Below, piece after piece: positions 44,222 through 53,669 of a stretch of 64,000 nt of DNA (within the stretch, counting starts at the first letter, position 1; the number at the start of each line of letters is the position of its first letter). Location of the stretch: positions 372,001 through 436,000 of the forward strand of contig CP087563.1 of the NCBI GenBank assembly GCA_020974905.1, in the 5' to 3' direction. Source of the DNA: Planctomycetes bacterium syqfu (lineage in GTDB: Bacteria > Planctomycetota > Phycisphaerae > Phycisphaerales > Phycisphaeraceae). The position numbers were made by a program, and so were the translations under genes. Under the pieces are notes generated by a model. The model was not told the origin of the DNA, did no database searches, and saw only the letters and a program-made list of their open reading frames with translations.

Positions 44222-44872
44222 TCAGGTACTGATCTGCGACTTAGGGTCAGGTGATTGGAGAATACTGGAAAGAACAATGCGGATTTGATCGAAACAATCT
44301 TTCTCCCCGTCATTGTTGTTAACTACATAATCGGCACAATTTGCCTTGGTGTCAAGTTCCATTTGATTTTTCTGGCGACGGGCCAATTCCTCGGCACTCC
44401 AGCCCCGAGATTCTCGGACACGCTGGCGTCGAATTTCTTCCGTGGAGGCGACAAAGATAGTGACATCCACCTCAGAGTCAAGTCCGGCTTCAAATAAAAG
44501 TGGACAATCTTCCACAATCGCGACCACGGTGTCATCTGCCAAGAGACGCTGACGCATGGCCTGGCGTTGGTGATGCACATAAGGATGAACGATCGATTCA
44601 AGCTTTTTCAGGGCCAGGGGATCGGAAAAGACCACCTGAGCCAGAGCCTTGCGGTCCAGATTACCCAAATCATCAAAAACAGCCGGGCCCCATTTCTCAA
44701 GGACCTGTTCAATGATGCCTTGATCGGACATGGCCTGTCGGGAAAGTGCATCCGCATCAATGATGCCACAGCCTTGTTGTGCCATAAGGTTGGCAACAAA
44801 GCTTTTGCCCGAGCCGATCCCGCCGGAGAGTCCGATGACCGGTTTATTGCCGAATTTCCAGGTTTGCTTCAT
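44222..44872 (-). CDS. coaE: Dephospho-CoA kinase
   Basis: A 216-residue CoaE, the last step of coenzyme A synthesis. P-loop GLSGGIGSGKS near residues 14-24, then DADALSRQAM and LLFEAGLDSEVDVTIFV. The lid region has RRQRVRESRGWSAEELARRQ. It precedes rho with a 281-bp gap that contains no recognised riboswitch or gene; the two may share a transcript. Confidence 0.95.
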   Translation of the reverse strand: MKQTWKFGNKPVIGLSGGIGSGKSFVANLMAQQGCGIIDADALSRQAMSDQGIIEQVLEKWGPAVFDDLGNLDRKALAQVVFSDPLALKKLESIVHPYVHHQRQAMRQRLLADDTVVAIVEDCPLLFEAGLDSEVDVTIFVASTEEIRRQRVRESRGWSAEELARRQKNQMELDTKANCADYVVNNNDGEKDCFDQIRIVLSSILQSPDPKSQIST

Positions 44873-45006
44873 TGATTTTTAATATGAGGTCAGGTCATTG
44901 TTCCGTTACAGGTCACAGCATAATTCACCTGTCACGATGATGCACACACCGGCCCTACGATCAAGCCGGTGATGGCTGTAATGATTGAACCTTTCAGCCC
45001 CCCCAA

Positions 45007-45714
45007 TTATTCCGCGGGAATTTCCGGGTGAGCCGGGTCCCAGTGTTCCATGAGTTGCAGGAAGCTTACCAGAGCATCCCGTAAATGCTGCTGAGCATGT
45101 GTCAGTTGCTGGCCCCGTGCAATGTGATCCAGGCCTAAGAGGATTTCCTGCGAGCGTTGGACGTAAAGTTTATGGACTTGATCGATCATTTTCTGGACTT
45201 GCTGACCGTAAACAACTGCCAGTTCATCCATGGCTTTGCGGAAGACGGTTTCGTCAACCTGCCCGTTTTCTCCCTTGGGCATGCTTGCGTAGGCTTCATC
45301 CAACGCCATCGTCACCTGCTTATGCAACTCCGCTTCAAGGTCCGGCAAGGCGTTGGCGACAATCTGCTGGATGCTGCTTCGCAGTTGGAGCGTCAGTTCC
45401 TCGGGTGCCTTGCGGATCAGGGCTTCGAGTTGGTCGGTGGCCTGCGGGGCATAGGCAATGAGTTGACGTGTGAGTTCGGGACGTGATGCGTCGATCTGCT
45501 GACGCGTGTAACTTTCAAGGCTCAGGATCACCGTCCGGGCATCGAATTCAGCAACTTTGAAGTAGGCGATCATCAGGTAAAAGGACAAGGCAATCAAGGC
45601 AACGACCATGATGACCAGTGAGTTGGATTTGCGTCGACCTGCTGAGTGTAATGCGTCATCCAGGGCGCCCTGGAGTCGGATCATGCGTTCTTCGAGTATT
45701 TTGGTATCGCTCAT
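45007..45714 (-). CDS. Membrane-anchored helical protein, paralogue of its neighbour
   Basis: A 235-residue protein with one N-terminal membrane segment (SLVIMVVALIALSFYLMIAYF), preceded by a short cytoplasmic coil, and then a long helical exterior part (LTRQLIAYAPQATDQLEALIRKAPEELTLQLRSSIQQIV). Architecture and spacing match the next gene (46508-45771), so the two probably arose by duplication. Function is unknown; they may form a hetero-oligomer. Confidence 0.75.
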   Translation of the reverse strand: MSDTKILEERMIRLQGALDDALHSAGRRKSNSLVIMVVALIALSFYLMIAYFKVAEFDARTVILSLESYTRQQIDASRPELTRQLIAYAPQATDQLEALIRKAPEELTLQLRSSIQQIVANALPDLEAELHKQVTMALDEAYASMPKGENGQVDETVFRKAMDELAVVYGQQVQKMIDQVHKLYVQRSQEILLGLDHIARGQQLTHAQQHLRDALVSFLQLMEHWDPAHPEIPAE

Positions 45715-45770
45715 GATGGATGTCTTTCAATGCGAGATTCAGGTGAAAAAGTAAGTAACCAGGCAACGGG

Positions 45771-46508
45771 TTATTCAGATGTTTTCTCTGCCATGAGTTG
45801 GCTGTCGAGATACATCAGCAGGTGGTGAATCAATTCACGTTCAACCTGCTCCTGAGTCTGCTTGTCCACAGGTGGGACATCGATTTTTTCGAGAATGTTG
45901 TAGACCTTGTGCAATTCGTTGGTGAACAGGACATCGGCCTTGGCGGTGACGGTTTTGGACTCGCGGTCCAATGCATCGGTGAGATGCTCCATGATGCCAT
46001 GGGCACGGTCATCGCTGAGATAGGGAAATTGTTTTTCCGTTTGTTTCTGAATGGATTGAGCGACCCGTGTCACGGATGCATTGATCTGGGTTAACACATC
46101 ATCATGAATCTGGCCAGGCAGTTCCTTGAGCATGACATCTGCATCATCACGCAGTGTCGGGGCAATTTTGACCAGCCGGTCTTTGATTTCTTTTGCATAG
46201 ACCGGAGCAACCTCATGCAGAACCGGGTTGATTTTCTGAGCCACATCCTGCCCGAGTATCGGCAGGCGTTCGGTGAGTTGCTGTTGAACCAGTGAACGGT
46301 TGAAGTTTTCCGTAACCCGCCAGTAAATCCTGGCACCGAAGATCAACATGACCGCTACGAGTGCAGCGATGAGCAGCATCAACTGGACGCGCGATGCACG
46401 CTGGATGTCATAGAGCTTGCTCAGTTTTTTGTGTGCATCAGCCAGTGAATGCTCAATGGCATTGAGTGTCCCCTGGCTTTCAGGTGTGCCCGGTGATGGT
46501 TCTGTCAT
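45771..46508 (-). CDS. Membrane-anchored helical protein, paralogue of its neighbour
   Basis: About 245 residues: acidic N-terminus, coil, one membrane segment (VQLMLLIAALVAVMLIFGARIYW), then a helical exterior (LTERLPILGQDVAQKINPVLHEVAPVYAKEIKDRL). AGGAG lies 9 nt before the ATG at 46508. It precedes the gene at 45007-45714 by 56 bp and is probably cotranscribed. I do not recognise a family. The 383 bp from 46509 to 46891 on the other side show no gene or repeat that I can support. Confidence 0.77.
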   Translation of the reverse strand: MTEPSPGTPESQGTLNAIEHSLADAHKKLSKLYDIQRASRVQLMLLIAALVAVMLIFGARIYWRVTENFNRSLVQQQLTERLPILGQDVAQKINPVLHEVAPVYAKEIKDRLVKIAPTLRDDADVMLKELPGQIHDDVLTQINASVTRVAQSIQKQTEKQFPYLSDDRAHGIMEHLTDALDRESKTVTAKADVLFTNELHKVYNILEKIDVPPVDKQTQEQVERELIHHLLMYLDSQLMAEKTSE

Positions 46509-46891
46509 GATACTGGTCTCCTGTGGACATGATGTGATAACAACGCTGATAAGACACCGGTGTGACGCGGTGAATAATGACAGATTCAATGATACCGCTG
46601 TGCCACGACACAGCGCATCCCCACCGGAAATTCTGGAACGTTTTAACGCATTTGAGAAATGGCAAAGGCTCTTCTCTTCCCTTGCAAATCATCATTGCGT
46701 GACAGGCGGTTGAACAAAGAATGGTGCTTAAGAACAAGCAGATACGCCCGTGACCCGCAATACGTACAGGTACATGGTAACTGTCGGTTATCTGATGTCA
46801 ATGACTTTAGTTGTACCCTGATCACAGGCGCAGGGTGACCGACATGCGAGCCGTGCATGATTGTGTGAAGGGATGTGTGCGATGGGTTGGT

Positions 46892-48157
46892 TTAAGCGTT
46901 GCCGCGAATGGTCAGCGGGGTGACTTTCTCGACATTGCCTGCAGCGATTTTGTCAAAGCCGCTGCCCAGTTCGCCGATGGGGTCCGGCGGTGCGATCTCA
47001 ACGACCTTCTCACCGAGCTTGGCTTCACCGGCCTGGACCTTGGCTTCGAACTTCTTGCACTCGGCAAGCAGCGTCTCCATGATCTCTTCCTCGGGGACGT
47101 TGGCGACTTTCTGCCCCTGGACATAAATGATCCCACGGCGGTCACCGGCAAAAATCGCGACGTCGGCCCCCTCGGCTTCACCCGGACCATTGACGATGCA
47201 GCCCATCACAGCGACCTTGATCGGCAGCTTGATCTCACTCTTGAGTTGCTTGCGGACATCCTGCACCAAAGTGAACAAATCCACCTGAATACGCCCACAG
47301 GTCGGGCAGGCAATCAGGTCCACGCCCTTGCGCTCACGCAACCCAAGACAGTAAAGCATCTCAAAGGCGTCTTCGACTTCATACACCGACGAAGAGGCAT
47401 AGCTGATACGCACGGTGTCACCAATGCCGTTGGCAAGCAACGTACCCAACGGGACACACGAACGGATCATCGCTGTCTCACGCGGGCCGGCATGGGTCAC
47501 ACCCAAATGCAGCGGGTGGTCAAAACGCTTGGAGATTTCCGTGTAAGCATCAATGACCAACGTGGGGTCCGTGCTCTTGGCGGAGATGGTGATGTCGTAA
47601 AAGTCGTTGTCGTAGAAGATGTCCAGATACTCTTCGAGCTTGGTGATCATGATGGCAAGGAAATGCCCATGCTTGTTGTCACCAAAGACGCCGCCGAGTT
47701 CCTTGAGACGTTTTTGCTTGTCGCGACGTTCGACGATGGAGCCTTCGTTCACGCCGATGCGAATGGGCACCTTGTGTTCCTTGCAGGCAGCGATGACGGT
47801 TTCGACTTGTTTGCGATCCTGAATATTGCCGGGGTTTAAGCGAATCTTGTGAACCCCCGCTTCGATGGCTTCCAGGGCACGCTTGAAGTGAAAGTGCACG
47901 TCAGCGACGATCGGAACCTGCACCTGGGGCATGATGTGCTTGAGTGCTTCGGTGTCCTTGGGTTCAGGGACAGCCACGCGGACCAGTTCGGCGCCGGCGG
48001 CAGCGAGTTTGTTGATCTCGGCAACACAGGCATCCACATCATGGGTGTAGCCTTCAGTCATGGTCTGAACCACCACGGGGGCATCACCACCGATGGCAAC
48101 TTTGCCAACGCGGTCATCACCAACGATCACTTGACGGGTTTTTCGACGCTGCTGCAT
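46892..48157 (-). CDS. ispG: 4-hydroxy-3-methylbut-2-en-1-yl diphosphate synthase
   Basis: A 421-residue IspG (GcpE), which makes HMBPP in the MEP isoprenoid pathway with a [4Fe-4S] cluster. Cluster cysteines lie in LIACPTCGRIQVD and VMGCIVNGPGEAEGADV. The N-terminal barrel has VVVQTMTEGYTHDVDACV and IVADVHFHFKRALEAI. ATG at 48157 gives the typical RRKTRQVIVGD start; upstream in-frame starts would overlap the repeat element. It stands alone. Confidence 0.95.
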   Translation of the reverse strand: MQQRRKTRQVIVGDDRVGKVAIGGDAPVVVQTMTEGYTHDVDACVAEINKLAAAGAELVRVAVPEPKDTEALKHIMPQVQVPIVADVHFHFKRALEAIEAGVHKIRLNPGNIQDRKQVETVIAACKEHKVPIRIGVNEGSIVERRDKQKRLKELGGVFGDNKHGHFLAIMITKLEEYLDIFYDNDFYDITISAKSTDPTLVIDAYTEISKRFDHPLHLGVTHAGPRETAMIRSCVPLGTLLANGIGDTVRISYASSSVYEVEDAFEMLYCLGLRERKGVDLIACPTCGRIQVDLFTLVQDVRKQLKSEIKLPIKVAVMGCIVNGPGEAEGADVAIFAGDRRGIIYVQGQKVANVPEEEIMETLLAECKKFEAKVQAGEAKLGEKVVEIAPPDPIGELGSGFDKIAAGNVEKVTPLTIRGNA

Positions 48158-48229
48158 GTATCTGAAACCTTGCGGGTTGAGTGTAGTCTTTTGATTGAGA
48201 AAGGCATTATACATAAACAGGCAGTAGTG

Positions 48230-48390
48230 AATAGGGAGCAGGGAGTAGAAAAGGCAGAAGACCCAAGGCACAGTGCGAGCACAAGGTTGTCCGTACCCGT
48301 CAGATTCGACCTGCGGTCTCAGCTGGCGGCTTGTGTTTGGCAGCAGAGACTTTCATACCACCTACCCAACATAATCTGACCTACTCCCTA
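48230..48390. repeat. Heptad/box repeat element D upstream of ispG
   Basis: Left end AATAGGGAGCAGGGAGTAG (48230-48248), with GGG every 7 nt, and right end CTACTCCCTA (48381-48390) are partly complementary. Between them lies the 90-bp box (48290-48378) shared with 49244-49333. The whole unit lies between ispG and the HU terminator. Confidence 0.75.
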
Positions 48391-48429
48391 AAAAAACAGC
48401 CCCTTGGTCATCGGAGCAGACCAAGGGGC
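48390..48429 (-). terminator. Intrinsic terminator of the HU gene
   Basis: Stem GCCCCTTGGTC (48399-48409) with its complement at 48419-48429, followed on the minus strand by TGTTTTTTT. It lies about 110 bp after the HU stop codon and overlaps the edge of element D. Confidence 0.88.
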
Positions 48430-48537
48430 GTGTGATTGTCACGGTGATGCGTTTAGATCAAGGCAGTGAACTTGCTTAGGTTTCTCCCCATTTCGTTTGG
48501 GGTTGCCTCAGTCAAGTTATGAACTTGGGGCTGTAAT

Positions 48538-48885
48538 TTACAGCATGTCCTTGAGGGCCTTGAGCGGACGGATTTTGACCGTCTTGCTGGCAGGCTTGGC
48601 TTTGAAGATGATTTCTTCGCCGGTGAAGGGGCTGATCCCCTTGCGTGCCTTGGTGGCCGGCTTCTTCTTGACAACGAACTTGGCCAGGCCCGGCAGGCTG
48701 AACTGCTGGGGACCGCGGGGGCCGAGGTTTTTCTTGATGATGCCCGAGAGTGAGTCGAAGACTTCGCCGACCTGCTTCTTGGTCAGACCGGTTTCTTCAG
48801 CAATGGTGCTGTAGATTTCGCTCTTGGTCGGGGCTTTCTTGACTGGGGTTGCTTTCTTGGTCGAGGCAGCTTTCTTTTTAGCCAT
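48538..48885 (-). CDS. HU-family DNA-binding protein with Lys/Ala-rich N-terminal tail
   Basis: A 115-residue HU/IHF-type protein. Residues 1-22 (AKKKAASTKKATPVKKAPTK) form a basic tail like those of eukaryotic H1 or of some planctomycete and actinobacterial HUs. The HU core follows: EIYSTIAEETGLTKKQVGEVFDSL, and the DNA-binding arm FVVKKKPATKARKGISPFTGEE. It bends and packs DNA. The tail is longer than in E. coli HU (90 residues) and may compact DNA further. Confidence 0.92.
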   Translation of the reverse strand: MAKKKAASTKKATPVKKAPTKSEIYSTIAEETGLTKKQVGEVFDSLSGIIKKNLGPRGPQQFSLPGLAKFVVKKKPATKARKGISPFTGEEIIFKAKPASKTVKIRPLKALKDML

Positions 48886-49243
48886 GTTTATGCTCTCCTT
48901 GCATGGTTGGCTTTCGATTGGATATCAATCCGTGACTTATCGAATTTTATTGAATATTCGATCTCCGTGATGCCCAATATCGCTGTTTTTATAGGATTTT
49001 CTTCATTTTTTTTGCTCAAACCCCCTGAAAATGGGTAAAAATCCCGTTTTTGGGTGTCAATGTGGATAACTTTTTCGCGGGTTGTGCGCATTTGGGCCTT
49101 GTATAGCAGTCTGAAATGAAGCTCAAAGATGTGCTTTGAGATGACGTTTCGTTGCCATCATTCTGCTGAAATAATCGGCTGCCAGTCGTGATCAACGACA
49201 CGTCGTGCAATGTCATTCGGGAGTGAAGTGAATCATACGGTGA

Positions 49244-49333
49244 TCCGTGCCCGTCAGATTCGACCTGCGGTCTCATCTGGCGGCTTGTGTTTGGTAGCAG
49301 AGACTTTCCATACAACCAACCCAACGTAATCTG
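49244..49333. repeat. 90-bp box repeat directly before the CCCTAAT array
   Basis: Second copy of the box at 48290-48378, about 90% identical. It contains GTCTCATCTGGC and a near-complement GTAGCAGAGAC, able to form a hairpin. Its 3' end runs straight into the heptamer array. Region 48886-49635 (about 750 bp) has no gene; it holds this box, the array and the dnaK leader. Confidence 0.85.
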
Positions 49334-49334
49334 T

Positions 49335-49446
49335 CCCTAATCCCTAATCCCTAATCCCTAATCCCTAATCCCTAATCCCTAATCCCTAATCCCTAATCCC
49401 TAATCCCTAATCCCTAATCCCTAATCCCTAATCCCTAATCCCTAAT
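49335..49446. repeat. Perfect tandem array, 16 units of CCCTAAT
   Basis: 112 bp of uninterrupted heptamer (16 x 7), followed by CCC. It resembles telomere-like C-rich repeats and the heptanucleotide STRR repeats of cyanobacteria. The G-rich strand could form stacked G-quadruplexes (GGG every 7 nt). It ends 189 bp before the dnaK start. Confidence 0.97.
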
Positions 49447-49635
49447 CCCATCCAATGTCAATATGGCAGGGAGATTTGCCAAATGGGGTGTCTTGGCAGG
49501 TAGATTGTCCCAAAATCGCCTGAAAATTGTGTTTACAGCGTGTTTTTTCTGGCATCGGGTTTGCCATTGGGTATAGCGACTGCCAGGAAAAGGCTGGCGG
49601 GATGAACTTAAAGACTCAAACTGGAGGTTAGCACA

Positions 49636-51546
49636 ATGTCAAAGACCATCGGCATTGACTTAGGAACAACGAACTCGGTAGTCGCCATCATGGAAGCTGG
49701 CCAGCCGAAAGTACTCATTAACGCACAGGGCGCTCGTACCACCCCGTCCATCGTCGGTTTCACTGACAAGGGGGATCGCCTTGTGGGTCAGCCTGCCAAG
49801 CATCAGCAGGTGACCAACCCCACCAATACCGTGTACTCCATCAAGCGATTCATGGGCCGTCGTCACTCCGAAGTGGCCAGTGAAGAAAAGATGGTTCCCT
49901 ATAAGGTTACCGGTGGCAGTGACGAACTGGTGAAGGTCGAAGTCCGTGACAAGACCTACACCCCGCAGGAAGTCTCGGCCATGGTGCTTCAGGCACTCAA
50001 GAAGACGGCTGAAGACTATCTTGGTGAGAAGGTGGAAAACGCAGTCATTACCGTGCCTGCCTACTTCAACGACTCTCAACGTACAGCCACCAAGGAAGCC
50101 GGTCAGATCGCAGGCCTTAACGTCCAGCGTATCATCAATGAACCGACCGCTGCGGCTTTGGCATACGGTCTGGACAAGAAAGCCAACGAAAAGATCGCTG
50201 TCTTTGACCTGGGTGGTGGTACCTTCGATATCTCCATCCTTGATATCGGTGATGGCGTCTTTGAAGTGCTCTCAACCAACGGCGATACCCACCTGGGTGG
50301 TGACGACTGGGACGAAGCCCTGATCAACTACCTGGCTGATGAATTCAAGAAGACTGAAGACATCGACCTGCGTGATGATGCCATGGCATTGCAGCGTCTG
50401 AAGGAAGCTGCTGAAAAGGCCAAGTGCGAACTGTCGACCACGACGGAAACCACGGTCAACCTGCCGTTCATCACCGCCACGCAGTCCGGTCCCAAGCACC
50501 TTCAGATTTCCATCAGCCGTTCGAAGTTTGAGCAGATTTGTGGTGATCTCTTTGACCGTATCCGCACCCCGGTGCTCAAGGCCATTGAAGATGCCGGTCT
50601 TGCCAAGTCCGAGATTGACGAAGTCGTTCTCGTCGGTGGCTCGACCCGTATTCCCAAGGTCCAGGAAATCTGTAAGGAAATCTTTGGCAAGGAACCCAAC
50701 AAGTCCATCAACCCTGACGAAGTGGTCGCCATCGGTGCTGCCATTCAGGGTGGTGTGCTCCAGGGTGACGTCAAGGACGTGTTGTTGCTGGACGTGACCC
50801 CCCTGTCTCTTGGTATCGAAACCATGGGCAGCGTGATGACCAAGCTCATCGAAAAGAACACCACGATCCCGACCTCCAAGAAGGAAGTCTTCTCCACGGC
50901 TGCTGACAACCAGACATCGGTGACGATCCACGTCCTTCAGGGTGAACGCGAAGTGGCTTCGGGTAACCGCACGCTTGGCCGTTTTGACCTGACCGACATC
51001 CCGCCTGCACCGCGTGGCATGCCGCAGATCGAAGTCGAGTTCGCCATTGATGCCAACGGTATCCTCAAGGTCTCGGCAACCGACAAGGGCACCGGCAAGA
51101 CCCAGAACATCGAAATCAAGGGTTCCTCTGGTCTCTCAGAAGAAGAGATCGAAAAGATGCAGAAGGATGCTGAAGCACACGCTGACGAAGACAAGAAGCA
51201 GCGTGAACTCATCGATGCTCGCAACCAGGGTGAGCATCTTGTTTACGAAACCCGTAAGCAACTCAAGGAACATGAAGACAAGGTCAGCGAAGACATCAAG
51301 AAGCAGATCGAAGACGCTGCAGCTGATCTGGAAGAAAAGGTCAAGGGTGAAGACGCCCAGGCCATCAAGGATGCCATCACCAAGCTCGGTGAAGTCTCCC
51401 AGGAACTCGGTAAGGCCGTCTACGAAAAGATGGCTGCTGAGCAACAGGCTGCCGGCGGCGGAGCAGGTGGCGCAGCTGATGCCGGTGCTCAAGCCGGTGG
51501 TAAGGATGACGATGTCATCGACGCCGAATACGAAGTCAAGGAATAA
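49636..51546 (+). CDS. dnaK: Chaperone protein DnaK
   Basis: A 636-residue Hsp70. The ATPase domain has [13 protein letters not shown] at the N-terminus and [14 protein letters not shown] at about 195-208, and the substrate domain follows the [18 protein letters not shown] stretch. The lid ends in [18 protein letters not shown] lies 9 nt before the ATG. I see no CIRCE operator (TTAGCACTC-N9-GAGTGCTAA) upstream, so regulation may not involve HrcA. grpE and dnaJ are not adjacent. Confidence 0.97.
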   Translation: MSKTIGIDLGTTNSVVAIMEAGQPKVLINAQGARTTPSIVGFTDKGDRLVGQPAKHQQVTNPTNTVYSIKRFMGRRHSEVASEEKMVPYKVTGGSDELVKVEVRDKTYTPQEVSAMVLQALKKTAEDYLGEKVENAVITVPAYFNDSQRTATKEAGQIAGLNVQRIINEPTAAALAYGLDKKANEKIAVFDLGGGTFDISILDIGDGVFEVLSTNGDTHLGGDDWDEALINYLADEFKKTEDIDLRDDAMALQRLKEAAEKAKCELSTTTETTVNLPFITATQSGPKHLQISISRSKFEQICGDLFDRIRTPVLKAIEDAGLAKSEIDEVVLVGGSTRIPKVQEICKEIFGKEPNKSINPDEVVAIGAAIQGGVLQGDVKDVLLLDVTPLSLGIETMGSVMTKLIEKNTTIPTSKKEVFSTAADNQTSVTIHVLQGEREVASGNRTLGRFDLTDIPPAPRGMPQIEVEFAIDANGILKVSATDKGTGKTQNIEIKGSSGLSEEEIEKMQKDAEAHADEDKKQRELIDARNQGEHLVYETRKQLKEHEDKVSEDIKKQIEDAAADLEEKVKGEDAQAIKDAITKLGEVSQELGKAVYEKMAAEQQAAGGGAGGAADAGAQAGGKDDDVIDAEYEVKE

Positions 51547-51574
51547 ACCTTGCCTGACAATTAAACCTGATACC

Positions 51575-51608
51575 AACCCCGTGTTTCATCTGAAGCACGG
51601 GGTTTTTT
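51575..51608 (+). terminator. Intrinsic terminator of dnaK
   Basis: Stem AACCCCGTG (51575-51583) with CACGGGGTT (51596-51604) and a run of T after it on the plus strand, 29 bp after the dnaK stop. Confidence 0.9.
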
Positions 51609-51695
51609 ATTGATTTGCAGGATTCAATGCTCACCTGCATAATAAACTTACCTGACCTTATGAACCCATAATCTCTGCAAGAAACACCGCCTGTT

Positions 51696-52511
51696 TTGCG
51701 AAGAACCATCATCAAATTCATTGACCGGTTGTTACACATCCGAATGCAACTGCCGCGTTTTGATGTGCAACCCAATGATGCCTTTATCTGCTCCTGGCCT
51801 CGATCAGGCAACACGTGGCTCCGTTGCGTGATGTACTACGCGCTGCATCCGGATGCTTCTGAGCAAGTGCCAGATCTGGATCAGTGGATGCCGATGATGG
51901 ATGAGAGTTTCAATCGGCGTACAACCCTCAAACGGTTTGAAGGTCAGTCACATCGACTGCTTAAATCACATGATGGTTACCTGCCCTACATGCTCAAAGG
52001 CAAAGTCGTTTACATCATTCGAGATGGACGTGATGCAACCGTATCGCTTTACAACTATCGAATGCAGATGAAGCACGTCGACCTGCCCTTTTCTGACTTT
52101 TTGAAAAATGTCATCTCCGAGAAATATCGCTTCGGTTCATGGCACAAACATGTCGCCAGTTGGCTGCCCCATTTGGATCATCCCAACGTGTTGGAGATTC
52201 GATATGAACAGATGCTCCAGGACATGCATGTGACGACCAAACGTGTCTTTGAGCACATCGGCATGACAGTGTCGGATCAACAGATCAACCATGGCATCGA
52301 ACGCGCCAATTACGCCAACATGAACAAGCTCTTCCAGGTCGGTGCCAATCGTCGTGGCAGAACATTCCAAAAAGCAGTCGGCGGACGTTCAGGCGGGTGG
52401 CGGAAATATTTCACACAAGACGATCTGGACCTGTTCATGCACTATGCATCCCAGACCATGAATGATGTTGGCTATGACATCACGCTGAAAGTCACAGATC
52501 CGTCGGAGTAA
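51696..52511 (+). CDS. PAPS-dependent sulfotransferase
   Basis: A 271-residue sulfotransferase that transfers sulfate from PAPS to a glycan or small alcohol. The 5'-phosphosulfate loop is CSWPRSGNTWLR (about 31-42), the 3'-phosphate site YIIRDGRDATVSLYNYR, and the C-terminal GGRSGGWRKYFT. The start is TTG at 51696; ATG at 51744 is the alternative. It opens the glycan cluster, so the acceptor is probably a polysaccharide. Confidence 0.87.
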   Translation: MRRTIIKFIDRLLHIRMQLPRFDVQPNDAFICSWPRSGNTWLRCVMYYALHPDASEQVPDLDQWMPMMDESFNRRTTLKRFEGQSHRLLKSHDGYLPYMLKGKVVYIIRDGRDATVSLYNYRMQMKHVDLPFSDFLKNVISEKYRFGSWHKHVASWLPHLDHPNVLEIRYEQMLQDMHVTTKRVFEHIGMTVSDQQINHGIERANYANMNKLFQVGANRRGRTFQKAVGGRSGGWRKYFTQDDLDLFMHYASQTMNDVGYDITLKVTDPSE

Positions 52512-52552
52512 CGAACCTGTGTCTACAACCACAGTGCGAGATTCAGTGAATG

Positions 52553-53581
52553 TTACTTGAGTAACTGCTGCCAGAACGCAGCCAGATCTTTGGCCAACTG
52601 CTGTCTGTCATGATGTTTTTTGACGTATTCAATCCCCGCCTGCCCCATGGCAGTCCGACGTTGACGATTAGTTGCCAGTGTCAGGATGGCATCAAGCCAT
52701 TGCTCGGTCGATGTCGCGCATAACCCCGTTGGTGAAACATCCGGATCACCGGCGGAAGTGATATTCTCCCCAACACCATCCCCCACCCACGGCATGCCAT
52801 GCGCCATGTACTGAATGACTTTAAATGGACATTTGCCACGTGTCCACGTGGTGTCGGGCATGGGACATAAACCGATATGACATTCACGCAACGCCTTATA
52901 TTGCTCCAATTCAGACCAACTGCGAAAATCGACAGGCAGATCGCCAAACGACATCGGAGTATGGGCAACCAACCGGAGTTTGATTGACGGGTGTTTTTGA
53001 CACAATGTCTCCCAAACGGGTCGAATGCGTTCCAGGTAAATCTGGGTACTACTCGAACCAAGCCACAGCAGTTCGATTTCACCCGTGTCCGGGCGTGACG
53101 GCGAGATGTCCATCGGCATGTCAATGGCCATCGGCAGCAACTGTGACCGATCGCAAAACGGATCAGCCAAGGCCTGAAGATACCGACTGGCGGGGAGCGT
53201 TGCGTCGCATTGCTTAAGCAATTTGGAAAAGCGGTACTGTCTGGATTGCGAGTTGGAGCCAGAATTCTTTGAGGAGTAGAAAACCGGATCGTCAAAGTCG
53301 AATACCAACGTCTTGGCCTTCTTCCGGAGACGGCCAAGATGCGGGAAGGTAATCAAGTGACGATGCCACCAGATCCCGTCGAAATCTTTGAGTTCATTGA
53401 GTAATCGATACTGTCGGATATAGCCTTTGGGCAGTGTGATGGGAATGACCTCAATGCCCATTTGTTTGAGGATTGGCAGATAACCCAGCACCCGCTGTCT
53501 ATAGCTGGCAGAGTCGGGTTTTCGTGTGACGGCAGCTATTTTCAACTGCGGCTTGATCTCAACTGTGTTGGTCAGATCCAT
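52553..53581 (-). CDS. Glycosyltransferase, GT4/GT-B type
   Basis: About 342 residues. The N-terminal half has LKIAAVTRKPDSASYRQRVLGYL and FDGIWWHRHLITFPHLGRLRKK; the C-terminal half has ELLWLGSSSTQIYLERI and the donor-site region KCPFKVIQYMAHGMPWVGDGVGENI. It probably adds a sugar from a nucleotide donor to a growing glycan. ATG at 53581 is preferred because 53677 would overlap the divergent methyltransferase gene. Donor and acceptor are unknown. Confidence 0.82.
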   Translation of the reverse strand: MDLTNTVEIKPQLKIAAVTRKPDSASYRQRVLGYLPILKQMGIEVIPITLPKGYIRQYRLLNELKDFDGIWWHRHLITFPHLGRLRKKAKTLVFDFDDPVFYSSKNSGSNSQSRQYRFSKLLKQCDATLPASRYLQALADPFCDRSQLLPMAIDMPMDISPSRPDTGEIELLWLGSSSTQIYLERIRPVWETLCQKHPSIKLRLVAHTPMSFGDLPVDFRSWSELEQYKALRECHIGLCPMPDTTWTRGKCPFKVIQYMAHGMPWVGDGVGENITSAGDPDVSPTGLCATSTEQWLDAILTLATNRQRRTAMGQAGIEYVKKHHDRQQLAKDLAAFWQQLLK

Positions 53582-53669
53582 TGCATGGTAGTATACTTCC
53601 AAACGATTCGATGTGACGCAAAGTCCATAACACCCCATGAGTTTAAGCCAATAAACAAGAGTCGAATTG

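Noticed and set aside
46509-46891. Gene in the gap before ispG's 3' end
   Set aside because: Short frames only, without domains or ribosome sites; no repeat recognised either.
48888-49324. Short frames between HU and the heptamer array
   Set aside because: They run through repeat boxes and have no ribosome site or recognisable domain.
49335-49446. CRISPR array
   Set aside because: The units are contiguous 7-mers without spacers and there are no cas genes.
49450-49635. CIRCE operator before dnaK
   Set aside because: No TTAGCACTC-N9-GAGTGCTAA pattern; only the weak fragment TTAGCAC next to the start.
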